From: Mesostigma viride | Taxonomy: Eukaryota > Streptophyta > Mesostigmatophyceae > Mesostigmatales > Mesostigmataceae | Length of the DNA stretch: 64,000 bases | Assembly: GCA_009746045.1 (NCBI GenBank) | Contig: RPFO01000154.1 | Location: forward strand, 494,996 to 558,995 | Reading direction: 5' to 3' | Shown here: in pieces, positions 1-11,598 of the stretch | Numbering within the stretch: position 1 is the first letter of the stretch | Layout of the letters: each line of letters starts with the position of its first letter | Notes under the pieces: model-generated | What the model was told of the DNA's origin: nothing | The model's input: the letters and a program-made list of their open reading frames with translations, nothing else | Databases searched by the model: none | Made by a program: the position numbers and the translations under genes

Positions 1-3000
1 CCTAGAAAACTGGAGCGGTGGAGCCACAACTAACGGGAAAGCCGCATTCAAATTCGCCTAGCCCACGGGTCACAATTGGCCGACAGGTAGATGCAGCCAG
101 CCCCGGGCGTGTCGCAGACAGTAATCACTACGTAGGCCGCGGTGCCGCACCTCGGCGCAGGTTTTTTCAGCTGTGCATGGAGAAAAAAACGTGTCTCAAT
201 CCAGGAACCCCCGTCGGTTCATCATGTCAGCCTAGAAAACTGGAGCGGTGGAGCCACAACTAACGGGAAAGCCGCATTCAAATTCGCCTAGCCCACGGGT
301 CACAATTGGCCGACAGGTAGATGCAGCCAGCCCCGGCGTGTCGCAGACAGTAATCACTACGTAGGCCGCGGTGCCGCACCTCGGCGCAGGTTGTTTTTCA
401 GCTGTGCATGGAGAAAAAAACGTGTCTCAATCCAGGAACCCCCGTCGGTTCATCATGTCAGCCTAGAAAACTGGAGCGGTGGAGCCACAACTAACGGGAA
501 AGCCGCATTCAAATTCGCCTAGCCCACGGGTCACAATTGGCCGACAGGTAGATGCAGCCAGCCCCGGGCGTGTCGCAGACAGTAATCACTACGTAGGCCG
601 CGGTGCCGCACCTCGGCGCAGGTTTTTTCAGCTGTGCATGGAGAAAAAAACGTGTCTCAATCCAGGAACCCCCGTCGGTTCATCATGTCAGCCTAGAAAA
701 CTGGAGCGGTGGAGCCACAACTAACGGGAAAGCCGCATTCAAATTCGCCTAGCCCACGGGTCACAATTGGCCGACAGGTAGATGCAGCCAGCCCCCGTGT
801 CGCAGACAGTAATCACTACGTAGGCCGCGGTGCCGCACCTCGGCGCAGGTTTTTTCAGCTGTGCATGGAGAAAAAAACGTGTCTCAATCCAGGAACCCCC
901 GTCGGTTCATCATGTCAGCCTAGAAAACTGGAGCGGTGGAGCCACAACTAACGGGAAAGCCGCATTCAAATTCGCCTAGCCCACGGGTCACAATTGGCCG
1001 ACAGGTAGATGCAGCCAGCCCCGGCGTGTCGCAGACAGTAATCACTACGTAGGCCGCGGTGCCGCACCTCGGCGCAGGTTTTTTCAGCTGTGCATGGAGA
1101 AAAAAACGTGTCTCAATCCAGGAACCCCCGTCGGTTCATCATGTCAGCCTAGAAAACTGGAGCGGTGGAGCCACAACTAACGGGAAAGCCGCATTCAAAT
1201 TCGCCTAGCCCACGGGTCACAATTGGCCGACAGGTAGATGCAGCCAGCCCCGGCGTGTCGCAGACAGTAATCACTACCGTAGGCCGCGGTGCCGCACCTC
1301 GGCGCAGGTTTTTTCAGCTGTGCATGGAGAAAAAAACGTGTCTCAATCCAGGAACCCCCGTCGGTTCATCATGTCAGCCTAGAAAACTGGAGCGGTGGAG
1401 CCACAACTAACGGGAAAGCCGCATTCAAATTCGCCTAGCCCACGGGTCACAATTGGCCGACAGGTAGATGCAGCCAGCCCCGGGCGTGTCGCAGACAGTA
1501 ATCACTACGTAGGCCGCGGTGCCGCACCTCGGCGCAGGTTTTTTCAGCTGTGCATGGAGAAAAAAACGTGTCTCAATCCAGGAACCCCCGTCGGTTCATC
1601 ATGTCAGCCTAGAAAACTGGAGCGGTGGAGCCACAACTAACGGGAAAGCCGCATTCAAATTCGCCTAGCCCACGGGTCACAATTGGCCGACAGGTAGATG
1701 CAGCCAGCCCCGGCGTGTCGCAGACAGTAATCACTACGTAGGCCGCGGTGCCGCACCTCGGCGCAGGTTTTTTCAGCTGTGCATGGAGAAAAAAACGTGT
1801 CTCAATCCAGGAACCCCCGTCGGTTCATCATGTCAGCCTAGAAAACTGGAGCGGTGGAGCCACAACTAACGGGAAAGCCGCATTCAAATTCGCCTAGCCC
1901 ACGGGTCACAATTGGCCGACAGGTAGATGCAGCCAGCCCCGGGCGTGTCGCAGACAGTAATCACTACGTAGGCCGCGGTGCCGCACCTCGGCGCAGGTTT
2001 TTTCAGCTGTGCATGGAGAAAAAAACGTGTCTCAATCCAGGAACCCCCGTCGGTTCATCATGTCAGCCTAGAAAACTGGAGCGGTGGAGCCACAACTAAC
2101 GGGAAAGCCGCATTCAAATTCGCCTAGCCCACGGGTCACAATTGGCCGACAGGTAGATGCAGCCAGCCCCGGCGTGTCGCAGACAGTAATCACTACGTAG
2201 GCCGCGGTGCCGCACCTCGGCGCAGGTTTTTTCAGCTGTGCATGGAGAAAAAAACGTGTCTCAATCCAGGAACCCCCGTCGGTTCATCATGTCAGCCTAG
2301 AAAACTGGAGCGGTGGAGCCACAACTAACGGGAAAGCCGCATTCAAATTCGCCTAGCCCACGGGTCACAATTGGCCGACAGGTAGATGCAGCCAGCCCCG
2401 GCGTGTCGCAGACAGTAATCACTACGTAGGCCGCGGTGCCGCACCTCGGCGCAGGTTTTTTCAGCTGTGCATGGAGAAAAAAACGTGTCTCAATCCAGGA
2501 ACCCCCGTCGGTTCATCATGTCAGCCTAGAAAACTGGAGCGGTGGAGCCACAACTAACGGGAAAGCCGCATTCAAATTCGCCTAGCCCACGGGTCACAAT
2601 TGGCCGACAGGTAGATGCAGCCAGCCCCGGCGTGTCGCAGACAGTAATCACTACGTAGGCCGCGGTGCCGCACCTCGGCGCAGGTTTTTTCAGCTGTGCA
2701 TGGAGAAAAAAACGTGTCTCAATCCAGGAACCCCCGTCGGTTCATCATGTCAGCCTAGAAAACTGGAGCGGTGGAGCCACAACTAACGGGAAAGCCGCAT
2801 TCAAATTCGCCTAGCCCACGGGTCACAATTGGCCGACAGGTAGATGCAGCCAGCCCCGGGCGTGTCGCAGACAGTAATCACTACGTAGGCCGCGGTGCCG
2901 CACCTCGGCGCAGGTTTTTTCAGCTGTGCATGGAGAAAAAAACGTGTCTCAATCCAGGAACCCCCGTCGGTTCATCATGTCAGCCTAGAAAACTGGAGCG

Positions 3001-6000
3001 GTGGAGCCACAACTAACGGGAAAGCCGCATTCAAATTCGCCTAGCCCACGGGTCACAATTGGCCGACAGGTAGATGCAGCCAGCCCCGGGCGTGTCGCAG
3101 ACAGTAATCACTACGTAGGCCGCGGTGCCGCACCTCGGCGCAGGTTTTTTCAGCTGTGCATGGAGAAAAAAACGTGTCTCAATCCAGGAACCCCCGTCGG
3201 TTCATCATGTCAGCCTAGAAAACTGGAGCGGTGGAGCCACAACTAACGGGAAAGCCGCATTCAAATTCGCCTAGCCCACGGGTCACAATTGGCCGACAGG
3301 TAGATGCAGCCAGCCCCGGCGTGTCGCAGACAGTAATCACTACGTAGGCCGCGGTGCCGCACCTCGGCGCAGGTTTTTTCAGCTGTGCATGGAGAAAAAA
3401 ACGTGTCTCAATCCAGGAACCCCCGTCGGTTCATCATGTCAGCCTAGAAAACTGGAGCGGTGGAGCCACAACTAACGGGAAAGCCGCATTCAAATTCGCC
3501 TAGCCCACGGGTCACAATTGGCCGACAGGTAGATGCAGCCAGCCCCGGGCGTGTCGCAGACAGTAATCACTACGTAGGCCGCGGTGCCGCACCTCGGCGC
3601 AGGTTTTTTCAGCTGTGCATGGAGAAAAAAACGTGTCTCAATCCAGGAACCCCCGTCGGTTCATCATGTCAGCCTAGAAAACTGGAGCGGTGGAGCCACA
3701 ACTAACGGGAAAGCCGCATTCAAATTCGCCTAGCCCACGGGTCACAATTGGCCGACAGGTAGATGCAGCCAGCCCCGGGCGTGTCGCAGACAGTAATCAC
3801 TACGTAGGCCGCGGTGCCGCACCTCGGCGCAGGTTTTTTCAGCTGTGCATGGAGAAAAAAACGTGTCTCAATCCAGGAACCCCCGTCGGTTCATCATGTC
3901 AGCCTAGAAAACTGGAGCGGTGGAGCCACAACTAACGGGAAAGCCGCATTCAAATTCGCCTAGCCCACGGGTCACAATTGGCCGACAGGTAGATGCAGCC
4001 AGCCCCGGGCGTGTCGCAGACAGTAATCACTACGTAGGCCGCGGTGCCGCACCTCGGCGCAGGTTTTTTCAGCTGTGCATGGAGAAAAAAACGTGTCTCA
4101 ATCCAGGAACCCCCGTCGGTTCATCATGTCAGCCTAGAAAACTGGAGCGGTGGAGCCACAACTAACGGGAAAGCCGCATTCAAATTCGCCTAGCCCACGG
4201 GTCACAATTGGCCGACAGGTAGATGCAGCCAGCCCCGGGCGTGTCGCAGACAGTAATCACTACGTAGGCCGCGGTGCCGCACCTCGGCGCAGGTTTTTTC
4301 AGCTGTGCATGGAGAAAAAAACGTGTCTCAATCCAGGAACCCCCGTCGGTTCATCATGTCAGCCTAGAAAACTGGAGCGGTGGAGCCACAACTAACGGGA
4401 AAGCCGCATTCAAATTCGCCTAGCCCACGGGTCACAATTGGCCGACAGGTAGATGCAGCCAGCCCCGGGCGTGTCGCAGACAGTAATCACTACGTAGGCC
4501 GCGGTGCCGCACCTCGGCGCAGGTTTTTTCAGCTGTGCATGGAGAAAAAAACGTGTCTCAATCCAGGAACCCCCGTCGGTTCATCATGTCAGCCTAGAAA
4601 ACTGGAGCGGTGGAGCCACAACTAACGGGAAAGCCGCATTCAAATTCGCCTAGCCCACGGGTCACAATTGGCCGACAGGTAGATGCAGCCAGCCCCGGGC
4701 GTGTCGCAGACAGTAATCACTACGTAGGCCGCGGTGCCGCACCTCGGCGCAGGTTTTTTCAGCTGTGCATGAAGAAAAAAACGTGTCTCAATCCAGGAAC
4801 CCCCGTCGGTTCATCATGTCAGCCTAGAAAACTGGAGCGGTGGAGCCACAACTAACGGGAAAGCCGCATTCAAATTCGCCTAGCCCACGGGTCACAATTG
4901 GCCGACAGGTAGATGCAGCCAGCCCCGGGCGTGTCGCAGACAGTAATCACTACGTAGGCCGCGGTGCCGCACCTCGGCGCAGGTTTTTTCAGCTGTGCAT
5001 GGAGAAAAAAACGTGTCTCAATCCAGGAACCCCCGTCGGTTCATCATGTCAGCCTAGAAAACTGGAGCGGTGGAGCCACAACTAACGGGAAAGCCGCATT
5101 CAAATTCGCCTAGCCCACGGGTCACAATTGGCCGACAGGTAGATGCAGCCAGCCCCGGGCGTGTCGCAGACAGTAATCACTACGTAGGCCGCGGTGCCGC
5201 ACCTCGGCGCAGGTTTTTTCAGCTGTGCATGGAGAAAAAAACGTGTCTCAATCCAGGAACCCCCGTCGGTTCATCATGTCAGCCTAGAAAACTGGAGCGG
5301 TGGAGCCACAACTAACGGGAAAGCCGCATTCAAATTCGCCTAGCCCACGGGTCACAATTGGCCGACAGGTAGATGCAGCCAGCCCCGGGCGTGTCGCAGA
5401 CAGTAATCACTACGTAGGCCGCGGTGCCGCACCTCGGCGCAGGTTTTTTCAGCTGTGCATGAAGAAAAAAACGTGTCTCAATCCAGGAACCCCCGTCGGT
5501 TCATCATGTCAGCCTAGAAAACTGGAGCGGTGGAGCCACAACTAACGGGAAAGCCGCATTCAAATTCGCCTAGCCCACGGGTCACAATTGGCCGACAGGT
5601 AGATGCAGCCAGCCCCGGGCGTGTCGCAGACAGTAATCACTACGTAGGCCGCGGTGCCGCACCTCGGCGCAGGTTTTTTCAGCTGTGCATGAAGAAAAAA
5701 ACGTGTCTCAATCCAGGAACCCCCGTCGGTTCATCATGTCAGCCTAGAAAACTGGAGCGGTGGAGCCACAACTAACGGGAAAGCCGCATTCAAATTCGCC
5801 TAGCCCACGGGTCACAATTGGCCGACAGGTAGATGCAGCCAGCCCCGGGCGTGTCGCAGACAGTAATCACTACGTAGGCCGCGGTGCCGCACCTCGGCGC
5901 AGGTTTTTTCAGCTGTGCATGAAGAAAAAAACGTGTCTCAATCCAGGAACCCCCGTCGGTTCATCATGTCAGCCTAGAAAACTGGAGCGGTGGAGCCACA

Positions 6001-7808
6001 ACTAACGGGAAAGCCGCATTCAAATTCGCCTAGCCCACGGGTCACAATTGGCCGACAGGTAGATGCAGCCAGCCCCGGGCGTGTCGCAGACAGTAATCAC
6101 TACGTAGGCCGCGGTGCCGCACCTCGGCGCAGGTTTTTTCAGCTGTGCATGAAGAAAAAAACGTGTCTCAATCCAGGAACCCCCGTCGGTTCATCATGTC
6201 AGCCTAGAAAACTGGAGCGGTGGAGCCACAACTAACGGGAAAGCCGCATTCAAATTCGCCTAGCCCACGGGTCACAATTGGCCGACAGGTAGATGCAGCC
6301 AGCCCCGGGCGTGTCGCAGACAGTAATCACTACGTAGGCCGCGGTGCCGCACCTCGGCGCAGGTTTTTTCAGCTGTGCATGAGAAAAAAACGTGTCTCAA
6401 TCCAGGAACCCCCGTCGGTTCATCATGTCAGCCTAGAAAACTGGAGCGGTGGAGCCACAACTAACGGGAAAGCCGCATTCAAATTCGCCTAGCCCACGGG
6501 TCACAATTGGCCGACAGGTAGATGCAGCCAGCCCCGGGCGTGTCGCAGACAGTAATCACTACGTAGGCCGCGGTGCCGCACCTCGGCGCAGGTTTTTTCA
6601 GCTGTGCATGAAGAAAAAAACGTGTCTCAATCCAGGAACCCCCGTCGGTTCATCATGTCAGCCTAGAAAACTGGAGCGGTGGAGCCACAACTAACGGGAA
6701 AGCCGCATTCAAATTCGCCTAGCCCACGGGTCACAATTGGCCGACAGGTAGATGCAGCCAGCCCCGGGCGTGTCGCAGACAGTAATCACTACGTAGGCCG
6801 CGGTGCCGCACCTCGGCGCAGGTTTTTTCAGCTGTGCATGAAGAAAAAAACGTGTCTCAATCCAGGAACCCCCGTCGGTTCATCATGTCAGCCTAGAAAA
6901 CTGGAGCGGTGGAGCCACAACTAACGGGAAAGCCGCATTCAAATTCGCCTAGCCCACGGGTCACAATTGGCCGACAGGTAGATGCAGCCAGCCCCGGGCG
7001 TGTCGCAGACAGTAATCACTACGTAGGCCGCGGTGCCGCACCTCGGCGCAGGTTTTTTCAGCTGTGCATGAAGAAAAAAACGTGTCTCAATCCAGGAACC
7101 CCCGTCGGTTCATCATGTCAGCCTAGAAAACTGGAGCGGTGGAGCCACAACTAACGGGAAAGCCGCATTCAAATTCGCCTAGCCCACGGGTCACAATTGG
7201 CCGACAGGTAGATGCAGCCAGCCCCGGGCGTGTCGCAGACAGTAATCACTACGTAGGCCGCGGTGCCGCACCTCGGCGCAGGTTTTTTCAGCTGTGCATG
7301 AAGAAAAAAACGTGTCTCAATCCAGGAACCCCCGTCGGTTCATCATGTCAGCCTAGAAAACTGGAGCGGTGGAGCCACAACTAACGGGAAAGCCGCATTC
7401 AAATTCGCCTAGCCCACGGGTCACAATTGGCCGACAGGTAGATGCAGCCAGCCCCGGGCGTGTCGCAGACAGTAATCACTACCGTAGGCCGCGGTGCCGC
7501 ACCTCGGCGCAGGTTTTTTCAGCTGTGCATGAAGAAAAAAACGTGTCTCAATCCAGGAACCCCCGTCGGTTCATCATGTCAGCCTAGAAAACTGGAGCGG
7601 TGGAGCCACAACTAACGGGAAAGCCGCATTCAAATTCGCCTAGCCCACGGGTCACAATTGGCCGACAGGTAGATGCAGCCAGCCCCGGGCGTGTCGCAGA
7701 CAGTAATCACTACCGTAGGCCGCGGTGCCGCACCTCGGCGCAGGTTTTTTCAGCTGTGCATGAAGAAAAAAACGTGTCTCAATCCAGGAACCCCCGTCGG
7801 TTCATCAT
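1..7808. repeat. Satellite array, ~230 bp unit, about 34 copies
   Basis: Head-to-tail array; the unit beginning at position 1 recurs at 231 and then every 229-231 bases until 7808, where the last copy stops five bases short of a complete unit. The left end lies outside the window. Copies are nearly identical. Diagnostic differences are a one-base deletion in a G run (GGGCG to GGCG, mostly before 3460), a GGAG to GAAG change before the A7 run (first at 4610, fixed from 5300 except for a one-base deletion in the 6220 unit), and an extra C (CTACCG) in the units at 1165, 7369 and 7600. An open frame of about 81 codons occurs in many units but starts at GTG and is destroyed by the common one-base deletion, so I do not call it coding. 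Function unknown; candidate centromeric, subtelomeric or heterochromatic satellite. Confidence 0.97.
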
Positions 7809-7997
7809 TATATATTCCGACTTGGTCACCCCATCCCCCTTCCCCTTTGTGCAGGCTGTGCAGGATTCTTACCTCGGGATCCAGTAGGCCTGCGACCTCG
7901 TCCGCCCCGCCCAGGCCGTCCACTGTCGCGCCTGCCCCAGGGCACGCCCGGCGTGTCCACTGTCTTCAGTCCTAGTGTCTTCCCTGCCTGCGTTCAT
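7809..7997. other. Unique spacer between satellite and LINE
   Basis: Pyrimidine-rich, non-repeated sequence linking the end of the satellite array to the TTAA-repeat tail of the minus-strand LINE. I see no gene, promoter motif or duplication in it. Confidence 0.6.
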
Positions 7998-8967
7998 TAA
8001 TTAATTAATTAATAGTAAATAGACAAGTGACTGCGTCACGTGAGCATAAGTCCTCAGTGGGAGGGGAACATGGGATGGAATGGATGGTGTAGTAAGCTAT
8101 CTTAGTAGATCCTACTAGTTACAGGGTTGTGGGCACCACGGCCCGAATCGCTATGAATGCCATATATGCGGTCACACGCGGAGCCCCCACAGACTTGGGG
8201 GTGGTCTCCTTCATCAATACTTGCCATCTATCCTTGCGCCACCATTGAATGGAATTGAATTGTAACATAACTCCGTTGGGAGAATATGTAGCACATATCC
8301 CTGAGAAGGGGCATGGCTTTTAATACATTCTAGGCTACTTCCTGCAAGAGTGGAATGTAAGCAACACTTGCTCTAAGTGCCTCAAGGGCACCGGCACCAC
8401 CATGCTGTCTCAGGTTCAACCCAGCGAAGGGGATCCTGGCACGGGGGAGGAAGATCATCATGGCTATACAAGGGCTAGGGCATGGCTTCTCGACAGAGAG
8501 CATCTCTCTGCATAGGCATAGCATAGCTAAATTCTTAATGCAACATCCATGGGGGTCCCATTATAGGCATGGCTTGGCTAAATTCTGAAGGCAACATCCA
8601 TGGGGGCCATTATGGGCGCACATGCGCGTGGGCCACATCATTGCTAGGCTAAGCCTGACTAATCTACACTACTGGTATGGATTCCCTAGTCTGAGGTGGC
8701 AGGAGGGGGCTGCCAGGGCTTGTGGTCAACGTGGATGACCGCCCCCCTCCAGTATACCGGCTTCCCCCTGCGCTCTGCCGGAGCTGAAGGTAGGTCGGCC
8801 ATAGCTCGCGTCGCCGCTGTTGCTGGGCCAGGGTCAAGTCGTCGTCCAGCGTGAAGCGAGTCCTCGAGAGCTTCTTGCGGCATTTAAGGAACGCCAGCTT
8901 GTCCGCCATGTACTTAAAGGTGAGGAGCACGGGTGCCGGGCCAGCCTTACCCCGCGCGCGGGGGAGG
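7998..8967 (-). mobile_element. LINE copy 1, 3' part (ORF1 C-terminus, 3' UTR and TTAA tail)
   Basis: Read on the minus strand this holds the C-terminal part of an L1-type ORF1, about 680 bases of 3' UTR, and a terminal run of TTAA repeats (7998-8014). The same tail and a shared 3' UTR block (ATGAAGGAGAC followed by a C/G-rich stem) occur in LINE F at 22650-22768. The 5' half of this copy lies at 28117-28690; the Copia-like element C was inserted between the halves. No endonuclease or reverse transcriptase ORF is present between ORF1 and the tail. Confidence 0.85.
8664..8967 (-). pseudogene. LINE copy 1 ORF1p, RRM end and C-terminal domain
   Basis: Encodes the end of the RRM-like domain (VLLTF) followed by an L1 ORF1 C-terminal domain: DDDLT, then an AQQQRRRELWPTYL segment, then in the next frame PVYWRG..HVDHKPW. 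The F copy carries the matching DDDLTPAQQQQRRDLWPEYL and KVYWRG..INHKMW. L1 ORF1p is the RNA-binding chaperone that coats the LINE transcript; the C-terminal domain contributes to nucleic-acid binding. A frameshift near 8760 separates the DDDLT part from the YWRG part, so this copy is broken apart from the C insertion. Exact stop uncertain because two frames contribute. Confidence 0.8.
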
Positions 8968-9618
8968 GGTTAGACAAAACCAAGCCCAGAGCGTGTGAGC
9001 TCTTGGTCTTTCACGCAAAGCTTGAGCCAATTGCTGGGACAGCAACCTTTAGCCCAAACACCAAGCCACACCTTGTTGGTCACTTCCACGTTCAAGTGGG
9101 CAACCAGAGCGCGTGCTTCCGAGATAGCTTGGCCATCCCCATGACCAAGCTATATGCCTCTTTGTTGCTCCTCGTTCCCATCGGCGTGACGAGGCACATT
9201 GCAGGCTTGCTAGCAAATCCTCAACGTCCACTGGCATCCTTGCAGAGCCAGGACGAACTGGATTTACCTAGCCACCTGCAACCTAGGAAGTACAGGACCT
9301 GTCACAAGCCTGCAAGTCCTAGTATCCTTGCAGCCTTGTGCCAGTTCCAGTACCCCACCAGTCGCAGGCTGCTGGCCCTCCTGCATGGTCTACGTGGACT
9401 ACAGTCACGTGATAGTCAGGCTAAGCCTGTGCAGGCACGGCCTGCCACGTGTCCTGTCCACTACCCCAGAAGGTTGCCCCTCGCCGACCGCGGACGGCTA
9501 GGACTTCGGGACCTCATATCTTTCTTGTCCCTTGTCTGTTTCAGGCGGTCAGCACGGCGTTGGAAAGGTCTTTCCAAACTGCATCCACTTAGCATATTCG
9601 TTGCCCAAAATGCGAACT
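8968..9618 (-). repeat. Element C 3' LTR (651 bp)
   Basis: Direct match to 27470-28116, longer by the 4 bases GCAT near 9385. On the minus strand it starts AGTT and ends TCTAAC plus one base, here C instead of T. Termini are AGTT..AACT rather than the usual TG..CA. An open frame of 295 codons on the plus strand across this LTR (8820-9707) is fortuitous. Confidence 0.93.
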
Positions 9619-9636
9619 CCAACCCTTTCTTCTTTT
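9619..9636 (-). promoter_or_regulatory. Element C polypurine tract
   Basis: Minus-strand purine run AAAAGAAGAAAGGG then TTGG, directly before the LTR start AGTT. Element D has the matching AGAAGAAAGGGCTGG before its 3' LTR. Expected primer site for plus-strand DNA synthesis. Confidence 0.8.
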
Positions 9637-10992
9637 GGAGCTGGACCAGTTTGAAACAACCTAACCTAGCCTGTGCCCACTCAGCCACAGATCGCTTGGT
9701 CCCTTGAGGTTGATCAGACCTGTCAGGGCCCAGGTTCCTGCCTTCCTTTTTGGGAACACAACATATGTGCCCTTGGATCAGTCTAGGTATACTGGCCAGT
9801 GAATCAGAGGTCACCCCAGGTTATCCCCTGACCCCTTGGTCAGCTCCCAACCTTTCCTTGGGAACTTGGTGTTGGATTAATGTCAAGGCACATTACCTAG
9901 TTCAATGGCTGGGATTACAGGATGCCAAGAACGTACTATTGTGAGTTCCTGGTCTTTCACAGTTATCACAGGCGCCCGTTCTTATGGCGCCCGCCTTGGC
10001 CAACCTTTCCCTTCTGCTCAAAGAACCCAGGTAGCACCTATGTAAATGCTGCCTCCTTGGGGAGCCCATGTCTTCACTGGGTGTTAAGCCCAGGAGTCAT
10101 TCATGCCAGGCTGTGGCTCTGCTGGGGAATTGAACCCCACCCCAACCTCCAGGTTTAAAGGTGACCGGGAACTTTGAACAAGACATACACAACAATGAGA
10201 GTCACAAGATGAAAATGACATGATTATGTTTTATTCAAGCATTATATAACCCAGAATGTGGCTCCCTGGCAACCATGTGGCACATGGTCACACAACCAGG
10301 TTCTTTATTAGCAAAACAGGTTGAAACAAGCACTAGAAAGACATATGTACAGCAACCTGTAAGAACCAGCATTCGGGCTGCCCTTGCATGGCCTAACTGT
10401 TTGAGGCCAAAGGCGTCGACTTAAGTCCTGGCGACTCTTCTGAAACCCCATGGGGAGGGCCAGGCAAGATTCTCAGCTGGTAGGAGCGTATTCCCAACCA
10501 ACTCCTGTCCAGGAGGGTGTACCTAACCCTGAAGGAGTTAGAATATTGCGGCGTCAATATTCTGATCACTCTTGAAGGAATAGTGCCGGGTGCCAGAGCC
10601 TAGAGAGCGCAGGGCTAATTGCGCGGCCCAGGGGCCGGAGGCGTAATTAGGCTTAATTACGGAGGCCAGGGGGCCGGCGTAATTAGTCTGCGGAGGCTGG
10701 GAATTCGTGAGTGCGCGGGCTGGCAGTGGGCTAGCGGCGAGCGAACGATCCTCTTCCCGCGTGTCAAATTTATGTTAAGCAATTAGCCCGGCTAACTGCT
10801 TTTATACGTCGAAGGTTCACTTCGACTACTTGCGCGCAAGTAGTCGAAGTGAACCTTCGACGTATAAAAGCAGTTAGCCGGGCTAATTGCTTAACAGAAG
10901 GACCGGTTGTCAACCAGCAAGCACCAGTCACCACTTGGCACTTTGGTCAAACAACCCACCGGGGACACCCAAGCTGAAGCAAGGCCTGGTCT
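9637..10992 (-). other. Element C 3' untranslated region
   Basis: About 1.36 kb between the pol stop and the polypurine tract; D has about 0.75 kb in the same place. I see no conserved ORF. It contains a motif GGTTCAATTCCCC (minus strand, near 10130) resembling a tRNA T-arm; D has GGTTCGATTCCCT at 23198-23210. A GC-rich block at 10600-10720 repeats CGTAATTAG and GGGCTAATTGC motifs, and a perfect palindrome lies at 10773-10896. Confidence 0.6.
10773..10896. repeat. Perfect 124 bp palindrome (62 bp arms, no spacer)
   Basis: Base-by-base comparison outward from the centre between 10834 and 10835 (CTTGCG/CGCAAG) pairs every position out to 10773 and 10896; 10772/10897 is the first mismatch. Ends are TGTTAAGC..GCTTAACA. 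Each arm holds its own small stem (TCGAAG..CTTCGA) and a TATAAAA motif pointing away from the centre. No TSD is evident at its edges. Confidence 0.97.
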
Positions 10993-11598
10993 CTATGGCC
11001 GCCCGTGCAAGGGGTCCATGAGCCCACGGAGCAGGGGGTACTGCCGCTCCGCCTTCTCCTCCAGCTTGGTGAGGGCATCTGCAGGGTTATCCACACCAGG
11101 CACATGTTCAATGTGAGCTAGGTAGGACATCTCCTTGAGCAACAAGTAGTCAAGGTCCCTGCTCCTGGCTAGCTGCCTGTGCACAAATTGCACCATGCCC
11201 ATGCTATCAGTCCTCACCAGTGTGTGCAGCTGCAATCTACAGGAAGCCACTTGACAGAGCTGGTAGAAGAGCTCCCTCAAGTAAAGAGCAGTATGCAGCC
11301 CTTCACAGATTGCCCTGCACTCAGCAATATCACTGCTGGGTGTAACCCTGTTCTGCAACCGACTGTACCAGGTAACAAGTGAGGTGTGATCTTGCTCCAG
11401 GGTGACTAATGCTGCTGCCCTGCCCCTGACTTCGGTGACCTTCCTATTGTCCATAGAACTGTCCACATAAAGGATCATGTCAAGGGGCTTGTACAAATCC
11501 ACAGGATCCAGTATAAGAGGGGGAGACATCATGACAGCCTGCACCACACTCTCAGCACCCACCTCAACCATGCAGCTGGGAATCAGTAAGTCGACTCA
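10993..11598 (-). CDS. Element C pol, RNase H domain (separate frame)
   Basis: Copia-type RNase H: YVDSSMD (first acidic residue), SSDIAECRAICEG (Glu), RTDSMGMVQF (Asp), and the terminal NPADALTK motif. The domain degrades the RNA strand during reverse transcription. It is in a different frame from the upstream RT ORF; the switch falls near 11572-11598 and is one base, either a lesion or a sequence error. Its D counterpart (SSDVSECRAICEG, LSDNMGMV) is in frame with RT. Ends at the stop at 10993, just before the palindrome-bearing 3' UTR. Confidence 0.85.

Noticed and set aside
1-7808. CENP-B box in the satellite
   Set aside because: TTCG and CGGG occur close together (TTCGCCTAGCCCACGGG) but the spacing and central A do not fit the consensus.
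1-7808. CRISPR array
   Set aside because: Units are fully repeated with no unique spacers, and the context is eukaryotic.
18-7887. Repeated 81-codon ORFs in the satellite units
   Set aside because: They start at GTG, exist only because the unit is repeated, and are broken by the common one-base deletion in many units.
8820-9707. 295-codon plus-strand ORF, and its partner at 27505-28493
   Set aside because: Both lie across the LTRs of C and the antisense of LINE ORF1; no protein resemblance.
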